This document shows, piece after piece, positions 1 to 8,742 of a stretch of 64,000 nucleotides of DNA. The stretch's first letter is position 1. Each line of letters begins with the position of its first letter. The notes under the pieces are model-generated. The model did not search any database, had not been told where the DNA came from, and was given only the letters and a program-made list of their open reading frames with translations. The position numbers and the translations under genes were made by a program. Source of the stretch: Arthrobacter pityocampae (GTDB lineage: Bacteria > Actinomycetota > Actinomycetes > Actinomycetales > Micrococcaceae); contig NZ_PRKW01000002.1 in the NCBI RefSeq assembly GCF_002927275.1, positions 248,001 to 312,000 of the forward strand. Direction: 5' to 3'.

Positions 1-511
1 CATCCTCGATCTCCTCGCCGACGCGCAGGAGGACACGGACGCCGAGGCCCGCGTGGCGCTGATCGTCACGACGCACTCACACTGGGACCACGTCCGGGCC
101 CTGGCCGAGGTCAGGGAGGCGACGAAGGCCCGCACCGCGGCCGGGGAGGACGACGTCGCGGATATCGCCGTGCCGACGGACGTCCCGCTGCAACACCACG
201 ACGTCGGCTCCTTCGAGGGCTTCGAGCTCGAGGCGATCCACCTGCGCGGACACACCCCCGGGTCCGTCGCGCTCCTCTACCGCGACCCCCACGGGCCCGC
301 GCACCTCTTCACCGGTGACTCTTTGTTCCCCGGCGGCCTCGGCAACACCCAGGGCGATCGGGACCGCTTCGCGTCCCTGTACGAGGACGTCGTGACGCGG
401 ATCTTCGACGTCCTCCCGGACGACACCCGCGTGCACCCGGGCCACGGCAAGGGCACCACGCTCGGGGCGGAACGCGGTTCGCTGGCGGAGTGGAAGCAGC
501 GGGGCTGGTAG
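1..511 (+). CDS. MBL-fold metallo-hydrolase, C-terminal part
   Basis: The gene enters from outside the window; the frame is open from base 2 and stops at 511, so only about the last 169 residues are visible. The metallo-beta-lactamase Zn motif is clear in THSHWDH, followed by the second-metal region GHTPGS, the TGDSLFP segment with its bridging Asp, and a late metal His in HPGHG. This spacing is that of glyoxalase II-like hydrolases that cleave thioesters or similar esters, probably in the cytosol. The true substrate cannot be told from sequence. The next gene follows after 52 bases on the same strand but has its own -10-like hexamer. Confidence 0.85.
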   Translation, partial: ILDLLADAQEDTDAEARVALIVTTHSHWDHVRALAEVREATKARTAAGEDDVADIAVPTDVPLQHHDVGSFEGFELEAIHLRGHTPGSVALLYRDPHGPAHLFTGDSLFPGGLGNTQGDRDRFASLYEDVVTRIFDVLPDDTRVHPGHGKGTTLGAERGSLAEWKQRGW

Positions 512-548
512 GAGGCCCGGCAGGACCCCGGCCCCGACCGTCCACCGG

Positions 549-554
549 TAGGCT
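549..554 (+). promoter_or_regulatory. -10-like TAGGCT before helicase gene
   Basis: TAGGCT lies 9 nt before the ATG at 564. At this distance the mRNA would start at or just before the start codon, giving a leaderless or near-leaderless transcript. No convincing -35 is seen. Confidence 0.4.
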
Positions 555-563
555 GAGGGGACC

Positions 564-3107
564 ATGACCATCCAAGAGCACCTCCCCCGGCACGACGACG
601 GCCGACTTCCCGCGGACGCGGTCTACGAGGCCTTCACCGGCTGGGCGGCGGGCCGGGGTCTCACCCTCTACCCGGCGCAGGACGAGGCGGCGATGGAGCT
701 CGTCTCGGGCAGCAACGTCATCCTGGCGACGCCCACCGGCTCGGGGAAATCCCTCGTCGCGATCGCCGCCCACCTGAAGTCCTTCGCCGAGGGCCGCACC
801 AGCTACTACACCGCCCCGATCAAGGCCCTCGTCTCCGAGAAGTTCTTCGCGCTCTGCGACATCTTCGGGCCGGAGAACGTCGGCATGATCACGGGTGATT
901 CGGGCGTGAACCAGGACGCGCCGATCATCTGCTGCACCGCGGAGATCCTCGCCAACATCGCCCTGCGGGAGGGCGCCCAGGCGGACGTCGACACGGTGGT
1001 CATGGACGAGTTCCACTTCTACTCGGACCCGCAGCGCGGCTGGGCCTGGCAGGTGCCGCTCCTCGAGCTGCCGCAGGCCCAGTTCCTCCTCATGTCCGCG
1101 ACCCTCGGCGACGTCACGCGCTTCGAGAAGGACCTCACCGAGCGCACCGGCCGGGCCACGGCCACCGTCACGTCCGTGGAGCGGCCCATCCCCCTCCACT
1201 TCTACTACGTCGAGACGCCCGTCCAGGAGTCCCTCGAGGAGCTGCTGGCCACGCGGCAGGCCCCCGTCTACGTGGTGCACTTCAGCCAGGCCGAGGCGAT
1301 CGAGCGCGCCCAGAACCTCATGAGCGTCAACGTCTGCACGCGCGAGGAGAAGGACCGCATCGCCGAGCTCATCGCGACGTTCCGGTTCTCCGCCGGCTTC
1401 GGGAAGACCCTCAACCGGCTGGTGCGCCACGGCATCGGCGTGCACCACGCCGGGATGCTGCCCAAGTACCGGCGCCTCGTCGAGCAGCTCGCCCAGGCCG
1501 GTCTGCTCAAGGTCATCTGCGGCACCGACACCCTCGGCGTGGGTATCAACGTGCCCATCCGCACCGTGCTCCTGACCGCCCTCAGCAAGTACGACGGCGT
1601 CCGCACGCGCCTGCTCAACGCCCGGGAGTTCCACCAGATCTCCGGGCGTGCCGGCCGCGCGGGCTACGACACGGCGGGCACCGTCGTCGTCCAGGCGCCG
1701 GAGCACGTGGTGGAGAACGCCAAAGCGATGGCGAAGGCCGTGTCCAAGTTCGGCGACGACCAGAAGAAGCTGCGCCAGGTGGTGCGGAAGAAGCCCCAGC
1801 AGGGCTTCGTCTCCTGGGGGAAGCCCACCTACGAGCGGCTCGTGGAGAGCGTCCCGGACCCCCTGACGTCGTCGTTCTCCGTCAGCCACTCCATGCTCCT
1901 GAACCTCCTCGAACGGCCCGGCGACCCCTTCACGGCCGCCAAGCGGCTCCTGACCGAGAACCACGAGACGCGGGCGTCCCAGCTCCGGCTCATGCGCCGC
2001 GCCATCGGGATCTACCGCGAGCTCGTCACAGCCGGCATCGTCGAGAAGCTCCCCGAGCCCGAGCCGGACGGCCGCCGGGTGCGGCTCAAAGTGCACCTGC
2101 AGGCCAACTTCGCCCTCAACCAGCCGCTCTCCCCGTTCGCGATGGCGAGCCTGGAGCTGCTCGACCCGGAGGCGCCGGGCTACGCGCTCGACGTCGTCTC
2201 GGTCATCGAGGCCACACTCGAGAAGCCCCGCCAGGTGCTCAACGCGCAGGAGAAGAAGGCCCGCGGGGAGGCGGTGGCCGCGATGAAGGCGGAGGGCATC
2301 GACTACGACGCCCGGATGGCCCGCCTCGAGGAGGTCAGCTACCCGAAGCCCCTCGAGGAACTGCTGCAGCAGGCCTTCGACGTGTACCGGGCGTCCGCGC
2401 CGTGGCTCGGCGACTTCGAGCTGGCCCCGAAGTCCGTGGTGCGGGACATGTACGAGCGGGCCATGAGCTTCGGCGAGTACGTCGCGTTCTACTCCCTCAC
2501 CCGGTCCGAGGGGATCCTCCTGCGCTACCTCGCCGACTGCTACAAGGCGCTGCGCCACACCGTCCCCGTCGAGGCGCTGCGCGAGGACCTCAGCGACATC
2601 CTCGAATGGCTCGGCGAACTGGTTCGCCAGGTGGACAGCAGCCTCCTCGACGAGTGGACGCAGCTGACCGCCGGCCTCACGCCGGCCGCCGCGACGGACA
2701 CGGTCGACCTGCCGGAGGAGCCGCCATCGGTCACCTCGAACGAGCGAGCCTTCCGCGTCATGGTCCGCAACGAGATGTTCCAGCGGGTCAAGCTCTTCGC
2801 CGACGAGCAGGACGCCGCGCTCGGCACGCTCGACGCCGACTCCGGCTGGACCGCGGACCGCTGGGCGGAGGCCCTGGACGGCTACTTCGGGGACTACGAG
2901 GACATCGACGACGGCCCCGACGCGCGCGGCCCGAACCTCCTGCTCATCACGAAGACGGCCACGGCGTGGAAGGTGCGGCAGATCCTGAAGGACCCGGAGG
3001 GCAACAACGACTGGGGCATCAACGCGGAGATCGACCTCGCGGCGTCCGACGAGGCCGGCAGCCCGGTGGTGAGGATCCTCGGCGTCGGGGGCCCTGCGGC
3101 CGCCTGA
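564..3107 (+). CDS. Ski2-like DEAD/DEAH helicase, DUF3516 type
   Basis: 847-residue superfamily II helicase of the actinobacterial DUF3516 family, predicted to be an ATP-driven RNA or DNA unwinding enzyme. Walker A is ATPTGSGKS (residues about 55-63) and Walker B is DEFH (about 148-151), a variant of DEVH as in Ski2/Mtr4-like helicases. SAT follows in LLMSATLGD, and motif VI is seen in SGRAGRAGYD. The C-terminal half beyond about residue 420 has no known catalytic motif and corresponds to the family-specific DUF3516 region. The ATG at 564 is favoured because a TAGGCT hexamer sits just upstream and the protein begins at the expected point before the Q-like segment. The biological role of this family is not established. 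Confidence 0.9.
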   Translation: MTIQEHLPRHDDGRLPADAVYEAFTGWAAGRGLTLYPAQDEAAMELVSGSNVILATPTGSGKSLVAIAAHLKSFAEGRTSYYTAPIKALVSEKFFALCDIFGPENVGMITGDSGVNQDAPIICCTAEILANIALREGAQADVDTVVMDEFHFYSDPQRGWAWQVPLLELPQAQFLLMSATLGDVTRFEKDLTERTGRATATVTSVERPIPLHFYYVETPVQESLEELLATRQAPVYVVHFSQAEAIERAQNLMSVNVCTREEKDRIAELIATFRFSAGFGKTLNRLVRHGIGVHHAGMLPKYRRLVEQLAQAGLLKVICGTDTLGVGINVPIRTVLLTALSKYDGVRTRLLNAREFHQISGRAGRAGYDTAGTVVVQAPEHVVENAKAMAKAVSKFGDDQKKLRQVVRKKPQQGFVSWGKPTYERLVESVPDPLTSSFSVSHSMLLNLLERPGDPFTAAKRLLTENHETRASQLRLMRRAIGIYRELVTAGIVEKLPEPEPDGRRVRLKVHLQANFALNQPLSPFAMASLELLDPEAPGYALDVVSVIEATLEKPRQVLNAQEKKARGEAVAAMKAEGIDYDARMARLEEVSYPKPLEELLQQAFDVYRASAPWLGDFELAPKSVVRDMYERAMSFGEYVAFYSLTRSEGILLRYLADCYKALRHTVPVEALREDLSDILEWLGELVRQVDSSLLDEWTQLTAGLTPAAATDTVDLPEEPPSVTSNERAFRVMVRNEMFQRVKLFADEQDAALGTLDADSGWTADRWAEALDGYFGDYEDIDDGPDARGPNLLLITKTATAWKVRQILKDPEGNNDWGINAEIDLAASDEAGSPVVRILGVGGPAAA

Positions 3108-3136
3108 CCTGGCCACACCAGGCCTGGCTCCTTGAC

Positions 3137-3142
3137 TAGGCT
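3137..3142 (+). promoter_or_regulatory. -10-like TAGGCT, leaderless GNAT gene
   Basis: TAGGCT ends exactly 6 nt before the ATG at 3149, the spacing expected if transcription begins on the start codon itself. Confidence 0.5.
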
Positions 3143-3148
3143 GGAGGC

Positions 3149-3625
3149 ATGACTACCATTCGGGAAGCACGGCCGGCAGACGTTCCGGTCATCCTCCAGC
3201 TCATCCACGACCTCGCCCTCTACGAGCGTGAGCCGGACGCCGTCCGGAACACCGCCGGCTCGCTCGACGCGGCCCTGTTCGGGGACCGGCCCACCATCTA
3301 CGCCCACGTGGCGGAGGACCGGGGCGAGGTCCAGGGCTTCGCCCTCTGGTTCCTGAACTACTCCACCTGGGAGGGCGTCAACGGCATCTACCTCGAGGAC
3401 CTCTACGTCCGGCCCGAGGCCCGCGGCGCCGGCCACGGGAAGGCCCTCCTCGCGAACCTCGCCCGGATCGCCACCGAGCGCGGCTACGCCCGCGTGGAAT
3501 GGTCGGTGCTCAACTGGAACGAGCCGTCCATCCGCTTCTACGAGAACCTCGGCGCGGCGGCGCAGTCCGAGTGGAGCACCTTCCGGCTCACCGGCGACGC
3601 GCTCGCCGACGTCGCCGCCCTGTGA
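3149..3625 (+). CDS. GNAT N-acetyltransferase (diamine/SSAT-like)
   Basis: 158-residue single-domain GCN5-related acetyltransferase that would transfer acetyl from acetyl-CoA to an amine. The acetyl-CoA-binding loop is seen as RPEARGAGHGKALL (about residues 91-104). WSVLNWNEPSIRFYENLGA is the C-terminal GNAT motif, and the sequence resembles spermidine/diamine N-acetyltransferases, which carry the same W-N-x-x-A/S-x-x-F-Y pattern. The substrate is inferred only. The stop codon at 3623-3625 overlaps the GTG start of the next gene, so the two are probably translated from one mRNA. Confidence 0.88.
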   Translation: MTTIREARPADVPVILQLIHDLALYEREPDAVRNTAGSLDAALFGDRPTIYAHVAEDRGEVQGFALWFLNYSTWEGVNGIYLEDLYVRPEARGAGHGKALLANLARIATERGYARVEWSVLNWNEPSIRFYENLGAAAQSEWSTFRLTGDALADVAAL

Positions 3626-4971
3626 CCGGGCCGACCGTCGCACCGGACACGGCCGATCACGCCGCCGATCACGGTGTCGGCCGCACCACCGTGATGCGCG
3701 GCCTACGCGCCACGAGCCACCTGTTCCGCGTCCCGCTCGACCACGCTGACCCGGACTCCGCCCGCATCGAGGTGTTCGCCCGCGAATACTCCTCCACCGA
3801 GCACAGCGACGACGCCGTGGCCCGGCTTCCCTGGCTCCTGTTCCTGCAGGGCGGCCCCGGCGGCCGGGGCGTGCGCATCACCCAGCTCTCGGGCTGGATG
3901 AAGGCCGCGGCCCGGGACTTCCGTATCCTCATGCTGGACCAGCGCGGCACCGGTCTGTCGACGCCGGCCGATGCCGCGACCCTCGATGACCTGCCGTCCC
4001 CGCAGGCGCAGGCCGACTACCTCGCCCACTTCCGCGCGGACTCGATCGTCGACGACGCCGAGCTCATCCGCCGTCGGCTGGGCAGCGGGCCGTGGACGGT
4101 CTTCGGGCAGAGCTACGGCGGCTTCTGCACGCTCACCTACCTCTCCCGGGCGCCGGAGGGCGTCGATCGCGCCCTGATCACCGGGGGTCTCGCACCCCTG
4201 GCGGGCTCGCCGGACCAGGTATACCGGGCGACGTTCACGCGCGTCGGAGAACGCAACGCCGAATACTTCGGGTGGTACCCGGAGGACCGCGACCGCGTGA
4301 CGCGCATCGCCCGCCATCTGGACCGGGTGGCGGAGTTCCTCCCGAGCGGCGAGCGGCTCACGGTGCGGCGGTTCCAGATGATCGGCTCCTTCCTGGGCGG
4401 CAACACGCGCGTGCACGCCCTCCACTACCTGCTGGAGGACGCGTTCACGACGACGGTGGACGGCCCCCGCCTGTCGGCGGCGTTCCTCGAGCAGGTCCAC
4501 GCCGTCGTGAGCCGGGCGTCGCAGCCGCTGTACGCGCTGCTGCACGAATCGATCTACTGCCAGGGGCTCCCCTCGTCGTGGTCCGCCGCCCGCGTCCTCG
4601 AGGAGTACCCGTGGTTCAGGGACGACGCCGCCGAGGTCCTCCTGACGGGGGAGATGGTCTACCCGTGGTACTTCGAGGAGGACCCGGCGCTCCGGCCGCT
4701 GCGGGCGGTCGCCGACGTCCTCGCGGAGAAGGCCGACTGGGGGCCGCTGTACGACGCGGACGTCCTGGCGACGAACACCGTGCCCGCCGCCGCCGCCGTG
4801 TACCGCCACGACATCTACGTGGATCGGGACCTCTCGCTGGCGACGGCGGCGTGCGTGCGGAACCTGGAGGTGTGGGAGACGGACGAGTTCCACCACGACG
4901 GCATCGCCGACGACGGCGAGGCGATCTTCGAGCGGCTGCTCGCGATGACGCGGCGCGGGCCGGCGGCGTAG
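3622..4971 (+). CDS. Alpha/beta hydrolase, proline iminopeptidase-like (S33)
   Basis: About 449 residues if the GTG at 3622 is used, which overlaps the previous stop (GTGA). A later ATG at 3694 (MRGLRATS) is the alternative start. The family signature GGPGG appears in the oxyanion-hole loop, the nucleophile elbow is GQSYGGF, and a late HHDG segment holds the probable catalytic His. This is the pattern of MEROPS S33 prolyl aminopeptidases, which cleave N-terminal proline from peptides in the cytosol. There is no signal peptide. Function beyond S33-family hydrolase is inference. Confidence 0.88.
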   Translation: MTGPTVAPDTADHAADHGVGRTTVMRGLRATSHLFRVPLDHADPDSARIEVFAREYSSTEHSDDAVARLPWLLFLQGGPGGRGVRITQLSGWMKAAARDFRILMLDQRGTGLSTPADAATLDDLPSPQAQADYLAHFRADSIVDDAELIRRRLGSGPWTVFGQSYGGFCTLTYLSRAPEGVDRALITGGLAPLAGSPDQVYRATFTRVGERNAEYFGWYPEDRDRVTRIARHLDRVAEFLPSGERLTVRRFQMIGSFLGGNTRVHALHYLLEDAFTTTVDGPRLSAAFLEQVHAVVSRASQPLYALLHESIYCQGLPSSWSAARVLEEYPWFRDDAAEVLLTGEMVYPWYFEEDPALRPLRAVADVLAEKADWGPLYDADVLATNTVPAAAAVYRHDIYVDRDLSLATAACVRNLEVWETDEFHHDGIADDGEAIFERLLAMTRRGPAA

Positions 4972-5070
4972 GACACCGGACCGCGCCACCCGGGTCGGCG
5001 GCCGTCCTGGACCACGGCACGCCCCCGGGGGATCACAGGGCTCACAGGGGTCCACGGGGTGAACCGGTCG

Positions 5071-5754
5071 TCACGGCCGCCGGCGGCCGGTCCGCACCTG
5101 GAGGTGCCCGCCCCGGGCGGCTGCTCCGGTGACCTGGGTACAGTCCCGCTCCAGTCCCTGCCAGGGCTGGACCGTGATGTCTGCGCCTCCGAGCCGGCAC
5201 GCGACGCGGGCCAGGGCGGTCATCCCGGGGATGCGGCTTGCCGGGTCCTGCATGTCCACCACGCAGAGGGAACCCGACGGTGCGGTGAGGTCCTTCATGG
5301 TCTCCCACGCCGCCTCCCACGGTTTCATGAGCGACAGTGCGTAGGTCGCCAGGGTGGCATCGGAGAGGTCCTTCCCTCCCCGGGAGGCGATGGAGGCGCT
5401 GAGCGACGCGGCCGAGGAGGTGGTTGCATCGGCCTGCAGCAGGATGATGTTGCTCCAGCCGCGTCGGTCCGCCTTCCGCCGGGCCTGGGCGAGCATCTCC
5501 GCGCTGCGGTCGATCCCGACGATGGTCCCGCTGGGCCCTATCCGGTCCTGCAGGTGCGCGAAGTTCAGTCCCGTACCGCAGGCGAGGTCGAGGACCTGAT
5601 GACCCGGCTCGAGGTCCAGGGACCGTATCCCGAGGACACGGCCCGCGCGGTACACGGGGAACTCACCGGACAGCAGATCGTAGAACGGGGCGAAGCGACT
5701 GTATTTTTCCGCGATCGGAACCACTCCACAGGACGTAGGTGCCACGAATAGCAC
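5071..5754 (-). CDS. Class I SAM-dependent methyltransferase
   Basis: The SAM-binding motif I is VLDLACGTG, followed by GIDRSAEML (motif II region) and LLQADATT, so this is a Rossmann-fold methyltransferase of the ubiE/phospholipid N-methyltransferase type. The small-molecule or lipid acceptor is unknown. The frame is open far upstream, but the N-terminal extension is not protein-like. A GTG at 5754 gives about 227 residues and has a TAAGCT hexamer about 10 nt before it; GTG at 5745 is another option. The product begins shortly before the conserved EKYSRFAPFYD segment. It is transcribed away from the flavoprotein gene at 5838, with 83 bp between the starts. Confidence 0.78.
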   Translation of the reverse strand: MLFVAPTSCGVVPIAEKYSRFAPFYDLLSGEFPVYRAGRVLGIRSLDLEPGHQVLDLACGTGLNFAHLQDRIGPSGTIVGIDRSAEMLAQARRKADRRGWSNIILLQADATTSSAASLSASIASRGGKDLSDATLATYALSLMKPWEAAWETMKDLTAPSGSLCVVDMQDPASRIPGMTALARVACRLGGADITVQPWQGLERDCTQVTGAAARGGHLQVRTGRRRP

Positions 5755-5837
5755 GTGAGCGATCAGCTTAGGCCCCCGGCGAGCACCACGGAGCACCGGG
5801 ATGGGGCACCACGTCGACGAAAGGTTGAGCCGGCACC

Positions 5838-7313
5838 ATGAGAACCAGCAACGACGTGATCGATCTTCTGGTGGTCGGCGGCGGTACGGCGGGGATCGTC
5901 GGAGCCACGACGGCGTCCCGTCTCGGGGCGAGCGTAGTCCTGGTGGAGCGGGACCGCACGGGCGGCGACTGCCTGTGGACCGGATGTGTGCCGTCCAAGA
6001 CGCTGCTCGCCGCCGCGGCGGGCGCATCCGGCCCGGCCGGGGCGGCCGGACCCGCGTCGGGGGGATCGGATTTCTCGACGGTCAGGGAACGGATCGCGGA
6101 CGCGATCTCCCGGATCGAGCCCGAGGATTCACCCGCCGCCCTGACAGCGGCAGGCGTGACCGTCCGCCACGGTGCTGCCCGTTTCACCGGGCCCGGCCGA
6201 GCAGAGATCGACGGCGACGTCGTCCGCTTCCGTCAGGCACTCGTCGCCACCGGAGGTGAGCCCGTCCTTCCGCTGATTCCCGGCCTGGACGCGGCGCCCG
6301 TCGTCACATCCGAGACCGTCTGGGACCTGACCGAGCTGCCGCGGCGCCTGGTGATCATCGGCGGAGGACCGATCGCCTGCGAGTTGGGGCAGGCTTTCGC
6401 CCGACTGGGCGCGGGGGTCGTGATGCTCGTCAGCTCACGGATCCTTCCCCGGGAGGATCCCGACGCCGTCGACGTCGTCCGCGCCGGTCTGGCTCGGGAC
6501 GGCGTGCACATCATCGAGGGCGTCACGGTGGAGGGGGTGACCACCTCCGCGGACGGCGGACCGGAAGCCGTGAGTCGCGTCCAGATCGATGACGGCAGGA
6601 CCTTCGCTGCGGACACCATTCTTGTAGCAGCGGGGCGGAAACCCCGCACCGACGGGCTGGGTCTGGAGTCCCTCGGCGTCGACCTCGACGAGCAGGGACA
6701 CGTGCGGGTGGACGCCATGATGCGGACGTCGAGCCCGATGATCTGGGCGGCGGGTGATGTGACCCAGAACCCGGACTTCACGCACCTGGCCGGCGTGCAC
6801 GCGAGCACGGCGGTGTCCAACGCCGTCCTGGGCGTCCGCGGATCCGTCAGCAGGACGGTGCCCCGGGTCACCTACACGTCCCCCGAGGTCGCGGCCGTAG
6901 GCATCACGAGGCCCGAGACCTCCCACCATCGGGTGCGCACGATCGAGCATGCGCACGCGGATCGTGCGATCACCGAGGACCGGATCGCCGGCTTCACCCG
7001 GTTGATCATCGACCGGCGCGGCCGGATCCTGGGCGGAACCGTCGTCGGCCCGAGGGCGGGGGAAACCGTCGGCGAGTTGGCCCTCGCGGTCCACCAGAAG
7101 CTGACGACCCGCGACCTGGCCGGGGTGACCCACGCCTATCCGACCTACAACGATGCCCTGTGGCAGGCCGCCATCGCCGACGCCTACACGACCCTCGACA
7201 GGCCGCTGGTCCGCTCGGCACTGACCACGCTCGTGCGCCTGACCCGGTGGCGGGTGTCCCGGGCCTCCCGCCATCACGGGACCGACATCGCGCCCACCCG
7301 CTCCAGGCTGTAG
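5838..7313 (+). CDS. FAD-dependent disulfide oxidoreductase, MerA-like
   Basis: 491-residue class I pyridine nucleotide-disulfide oxidoreductase. FAD is bound by VVGGGTAGIVGA near the N-terminus. The redox-active disulfide is C-L-W-T-G-C in GGDCLWTGCVPSKT, and the NAD(P)H site is VIIGGGPIACELG. The sequence resembles mercuric reductase and dihydrolipoamide dehydrogenase, but it has neither the N-terminal heavy-metal domain nor the C-terminal Cys pair of true MerA. The end has HAYPTYND where dihydrolipoamide dehydrogenases have HAHPTLSE, so lipoamide activity is also doubtful. No lipoyl or mer genes lie nearby. Substrate unknown. Confidence 0.85.
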   Translation: MRTSNDVIDLLVVGGGTAGIVGATTASRLGASVVLVERDRTGGDCLWTGCVPSKTLLAAAAGASGPAGAAGPASGGSDFSTVRERIADAISRIEPEDSPAALTAAGVTVRHGAARFTGPGRAEIDGDVVRFRQALVATGGEPVLPLIPGLDAAPVVTSETVWDLTELPRRLVIIGGGPIACELGQAFARLGAGVVMLVSSRILPREDPDAVDVVRAGLARDGVHIIEGVTVEGVTTSADGGPEAVSRVQIDDGRTFAADTILVAAGRKPRTDGLGLESLGVDLDEQGHVRVDAMMRTSSPMIWAAGDVTQNPDFTHLAGVHASTAVSNAVLGVRGSVSRTVPRVTYTSPEVAAVGITRPETSHHRVRTIEHAHADRAITEDRIAGFTRLIIDRRGRILGGTVVGPRAGETVGELALAVHQKLTTRDLAGVTHAYPTYNDALWQAAIADAYTTLDRPLVRSALTTLVRLTRWRVSRASRHHGTDIAPTRSRL

Positions 7314-7327
7314 CACCGCCCTGGGAC

Positions 7328-7366
7328 CACGAGGGACCCCGCACGCAGCGTGCGGGGTCCCTCGTG
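7328..7366. terminator. Strong hairpin between convergent genes
   Basis: A near-perfect inverted repeat (CACGAGGGACCCCGCAC, loop of about 5 nt, then its complement) lies between the convergent flavoprotein and terC genes. It has no long T run on either side. It probably ends both transcripts. Confidence 0.75.
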
Positions 7367-7397
7367 TGTCCTGCGGTGTGCTGCGTCGGCGTGAAGC

Positions 7398-8492
7398 CTA
7401 GCGGCGGGGTTCCTTGACGTCGGCCTCGTCGGCGGCCTCGACGAGTCCGGGATCGACGGCGGGCGTGCTCGACGCGTCGTCCCCGGTCCCGTCCGTGGGC
7501 CCGTCCTCGGCCTTGTCCTGGCCGGTGGCGTCGGAGCGGATGAGGCTGGCGATCACGGCGACGACGATGGTGGCCACGATCACGGCCAGCGACACGAAGG
7601 TCGGGATCTCGGGGGCCCACTCGATGTGCTCGCCGCCGTTGATGAACGGCAGTTCGTTGACGTGCATCGCGTGCAGGATCAGCTTGATGCCGATGAACGC
7701 GAGGATCACGGACAGCGCGTGCTTGAGGTAGATGAGGCGCGTCATCAGCCCGCCGAGCAGGAAGTAGAGCTGGCGCAGGCCCATGAGCGCGAAGATGTTC
7801 GCGGTGAACACGATGAACGCGCTCTGCGTCAGGCCGAAGATCGCGGGGATGGAGTCGACGGCGAACAGGAGGTCGGTCAGGCCGATCGTCACGAAGACGA
7901 TCAGCATGGGCGTGAAGACCTTCTTGCCGTTGACCACCGTGCGGATCTTGTTGCCGTCGTAGGAGTCCGACATCGGCAGGACCGTGCGGAGCTTCGCGAT
8001 GAGCTTGTTGTCGCCGGCCTCTTCCTCGTCCTCACCCGAATCGGTGGCCTGCTTGTACGCGGTGTAGAGGAGGAACGCGCCGAAGATGAAGAAGATCCAG
8101 CTGAAGTTCTCGATCACGGCCGCGCCGAGGGCGATGAAGATCCCGCGGAGTACCAGGGCGATGATGATGCCCACCATGAGGACCTCCTGCTGGTACTTCC
8201 TGGGTACCGAGAAGCGCGCCATGATGATGATGAAGACGAAGAGGTTGTCGATGCTGAGGCTGTATTCGGTGATCCAGCCTGCCACGAACTGGCCGCCGTA
8301 CTCCGGCCCCGTGAAGACGAACATCAGGGCCGCGAACACCAGCGCGAGACCCACGTAGAACGCGACCCAGAGTCCCGCTTCCTTCATCGATGGTTCGTGC
8401 GGCCGCTTGACGACGAGCAGCAGATCGAAGAGCAGGACCAGGCCGAGCACGATGAACGTGCCGACCTCGAACGCTACGGGCAATGCGGGCAT
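7398..8492 (-). CDS. TerC-family membrane protein (Mn2+ export type)
   Basis: 364-residue integral membrane protein of the TerC/Alx family. Hydrophobic segments run from residue 8 onwards, and the family acidic motifs in membrane segments are present: SIDNLFVF and LFAVDSIPAIFGLT. Known relatives (Bacillus MeeF/MeeY, E. coli Alx) move Mn2+ out of the cell or metallate exported proteins. The C-terminal 50 residues are acidic and Thr/Gly-rich, probably a cytoplasmic tail. The ATG at 8492 has a GGAAGG ribosome site. The 5' leader carries a probable yybP-ykoY Mn2+ riboswitch, which supports a manganese role over tellurite. Confidence 0.9.
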   Translation of the reverse strand: MPALPVAFEVGTFIVLGLVLLFDLLLVVKRPHEPSMKEAGLWVAFYVGLALVFAALMFVFTGPEYGGQFVAGWITEYSLSIDNLFVFIIIMARFSVPRKYQQEVLMVGIIIALVLRGIFIALGAAVIENFSWIFFIFGAFLLYTAYKQATDSGEDEEEAGDNKLIAKLRTVLPMSDSYDGNKIRTVVNGKKVFTPMLIVFVTIGLTDLLFAVDSIPAIFGLTQSAFIVFTANIFALMGLRQLYFLLGGLMTRLIYLKHALSVILAFIGIKLILHAMHVNELPFINGGEHIEWAPEIPTFVSLAVIVATIVVAVIASLIRSDATGQDKAEDGPTDGTGDDASSTPAVDPGLVEAADEADVKEPRR

Positions 8493-8544
8493 GTAATACC
8501 TTCCGGGGGTGCTGTGGATCGCCGTGAGTCTCTCCGCCGCCGGA

Positions 8545-8640
8545 TCGAGCCGGTCGGCTGCTACGCCCGGCGGGGCAACTGTGCCCCGCGTGCTGACGTC
8601 CGTAGCGCTTAGGGATACTCCCCCACGTCGGGACCATGCT
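8545..8640 (-). promoter_or_regulatory. Candidate yybP-ykoY manganese riboswitch
   Basis: Reading the minus strand toward terC, the leader contains GGGGGAGTA (about 8616-8624), then ACGTCAGCACG (about 8589-8599), then GCAGCCGACC (about 8553-8562). These match the order of the conserved L1 loop, the GUCA segment and the closing strand of yybP-ykoY Mn2+ riboswitches. A GGTC at 8632-8635 can pair with GACC to close the first helix. Such aptamers usually precede terC-like genes and switch them on with Mn2+. Limits are approximate and no covariance model was run. Confidence 0.62.
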
Positions 8641-8704
8641 ACCCGTCGGGAAAGGAAGCCGACGAACTATCCGCCGTCGTTTTCCTCCCCTTTCTTGACG
8701 CGGT

Positions 8705-8723
8705 GCCGGCCTGCGAGGCCGGC
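8705..8723 (-). terminator. Hairpin downstream of uvrB
   Basis: GCCGGCCT-GCG-AGGCCGGC forms an 8-bp GC-rich stem 20 bases after the uvrB stop on the minus strand. It is a plausible but T-poor terminator. Confidence 0.4.
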
Positions 8724-8742
8724 GCCGGTGAACGGCCTGCCC

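Noticed and set aside
309-3116. Long open frame on the minus strand opposite the DUF3516 helicase
   Set aside because: It mirrors a high-GC coding region, has Arg/Ala/Gly-rich low-complexity translation and no motif. It is an antisense shadow.
5838-7313. True mercuric reductase (merA)
   Set aside because: No HMA domain, no C-terminal vicinal Cys pair and no other mer genes.
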